Virus record (IMG/VR): IMGVR_UViG_3300045116_000678
Location: 18,903 to 82,902 of that record
Strand: one strand, 5' to 3'
From: a virus
DNA length: 64,000 nucleotides
A program made the position numbers and the translations under genes. The notes beneath the pieces were generated by a model. That model searched no databases, was not told the origin of the DNA, and saw only the letters and a program-made list of their open reading frames with translations. Of the stretch, positions 63,831 to 64,000 are shown piece after piece; positions within the stretch are counted from its first letter, which is position 1, and each line of letters opens with the position of its first letter.

Positions 63831-64000
63831 GCTGCACCTCCGATCAGGCGCAGGAGCGCGCCCAGTGCAGCGAGATCCGGGCATCGCCGAGCAGCGCCCA
63901 CCCGAGTGACCACGTATCCTCCGTCGGCCATCTCAAACACCTCATGGCCGAGGAGCGCGAGACGGGCACGCAGTGTGTCGAGGAGTTTGGTCTCAGACAT
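63827..64000 (-). CDS. very small protein at the window edge
   Basis: 57 residues with ATG exactly at 64000 (MSETKLLDTLRARLALLGH), stop overlapping the primase start by ATGA. Complete as seen, but an upstream start outside the window is possible. Function unknown. Confidence 0.5.
   Translation of the reverse strand: MSETKLLDTLRARLALLGHEVFEMADGGYVVTRVGAARRCPDLAALGALLRLIGGAA

Noticed and set aside
1-64000. CRISPR array
   Set aside because: No regularly spaced repeats of the needed length were seen; the short repeats are dispersed kilobases apart.

Overview
The window is high-GC, gene-dense DNA, almost all of it of phage or other mobile origin. Codon style, protein relatives (RdgC, an integrase that targets tRNA-Asn, AlpA, SRAP) and a short AT-rich dyad at 23970-23988 suggest a betaproteobacterial host, most likely Burkholderiales/Comamonadaceae. 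That assignment is an inference.

Region 1 (about 0.1-45.2 kb) is one large temperate prophage. The switch is at 34.3-35.6 kb: a Cro/YdaS-like gene and a CI-like S24 repressor diverge over three TAGC-N4-GCTA operators, and two more copies lie downstream of the repressor. Leftward (minus strand) runs one long lytic program. First come small early genes, two DNA methyltransferases, a PP-loop enzyme and a DUF1376-type replication protein. RusA-like, NinB-like, PD-(D/E)XK-like, SNF2 and YbcO/DUF1364-like genes follow, then two tRNA genes (initiator-like Met and an odd Thr). The late genes are small and large terminase, portal, scaffold, N4-gp56-type major capsid protein, connector and tail/virion proteins, so the virion is probably a podovirus. 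Rightward (plus strand) lie small early genes, an ERF annealing protein, a YqaJ/lambda-type exonuclease, KTSC, RdgC, a zinc peptidase, an ASCH protein, a DUF4224 protein and a tyrosine integrase. The right attachment site is a 48-bp 3' fragment of tRNA-Asn at 45160-45207. The left end and the lysis genes are not in the window. Several plus-strand moron genes interrupt the late block, and a short repeat (CGAACCCTANAGGGG) recurs in or beside its gaps.

Region 2 (45.2-58.3 kb) is a mosaic. It holds a toxin-antitoxin-like pair and a mobile cassette of a large serine recombinase, two ParB-like proteins and a zinc-finger protein. An SRAP/YedK gene and a divergent gene pair around a LexA-type box follow. 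Then come an acyltransferase-3 membrane protein (surface O-acetylation), a four-gene minus-strand operon of unknown function, a ribbon-helix-helix regulator with its operator, a protein with four Myb/SANT-like repeats, and small secreted or membrane proteins.

Region 3 (58.3-64 kb, running off the right edge) is a tightly overlapped minus-strand operon. It starts with zinc-ribbon/Toprim primase and RepA-like helicase genes, continues with a TubC-like protein, two small DNA-binding proteins (one AlpA-like) and a probable virion-associated protein, and ends with a heme-oxygenase-like protein and two small phage-type proteins. It looks like part of a second prophage or a phage satellite.

Functions were assigned by reading motifs and recalling families; no database search was run.
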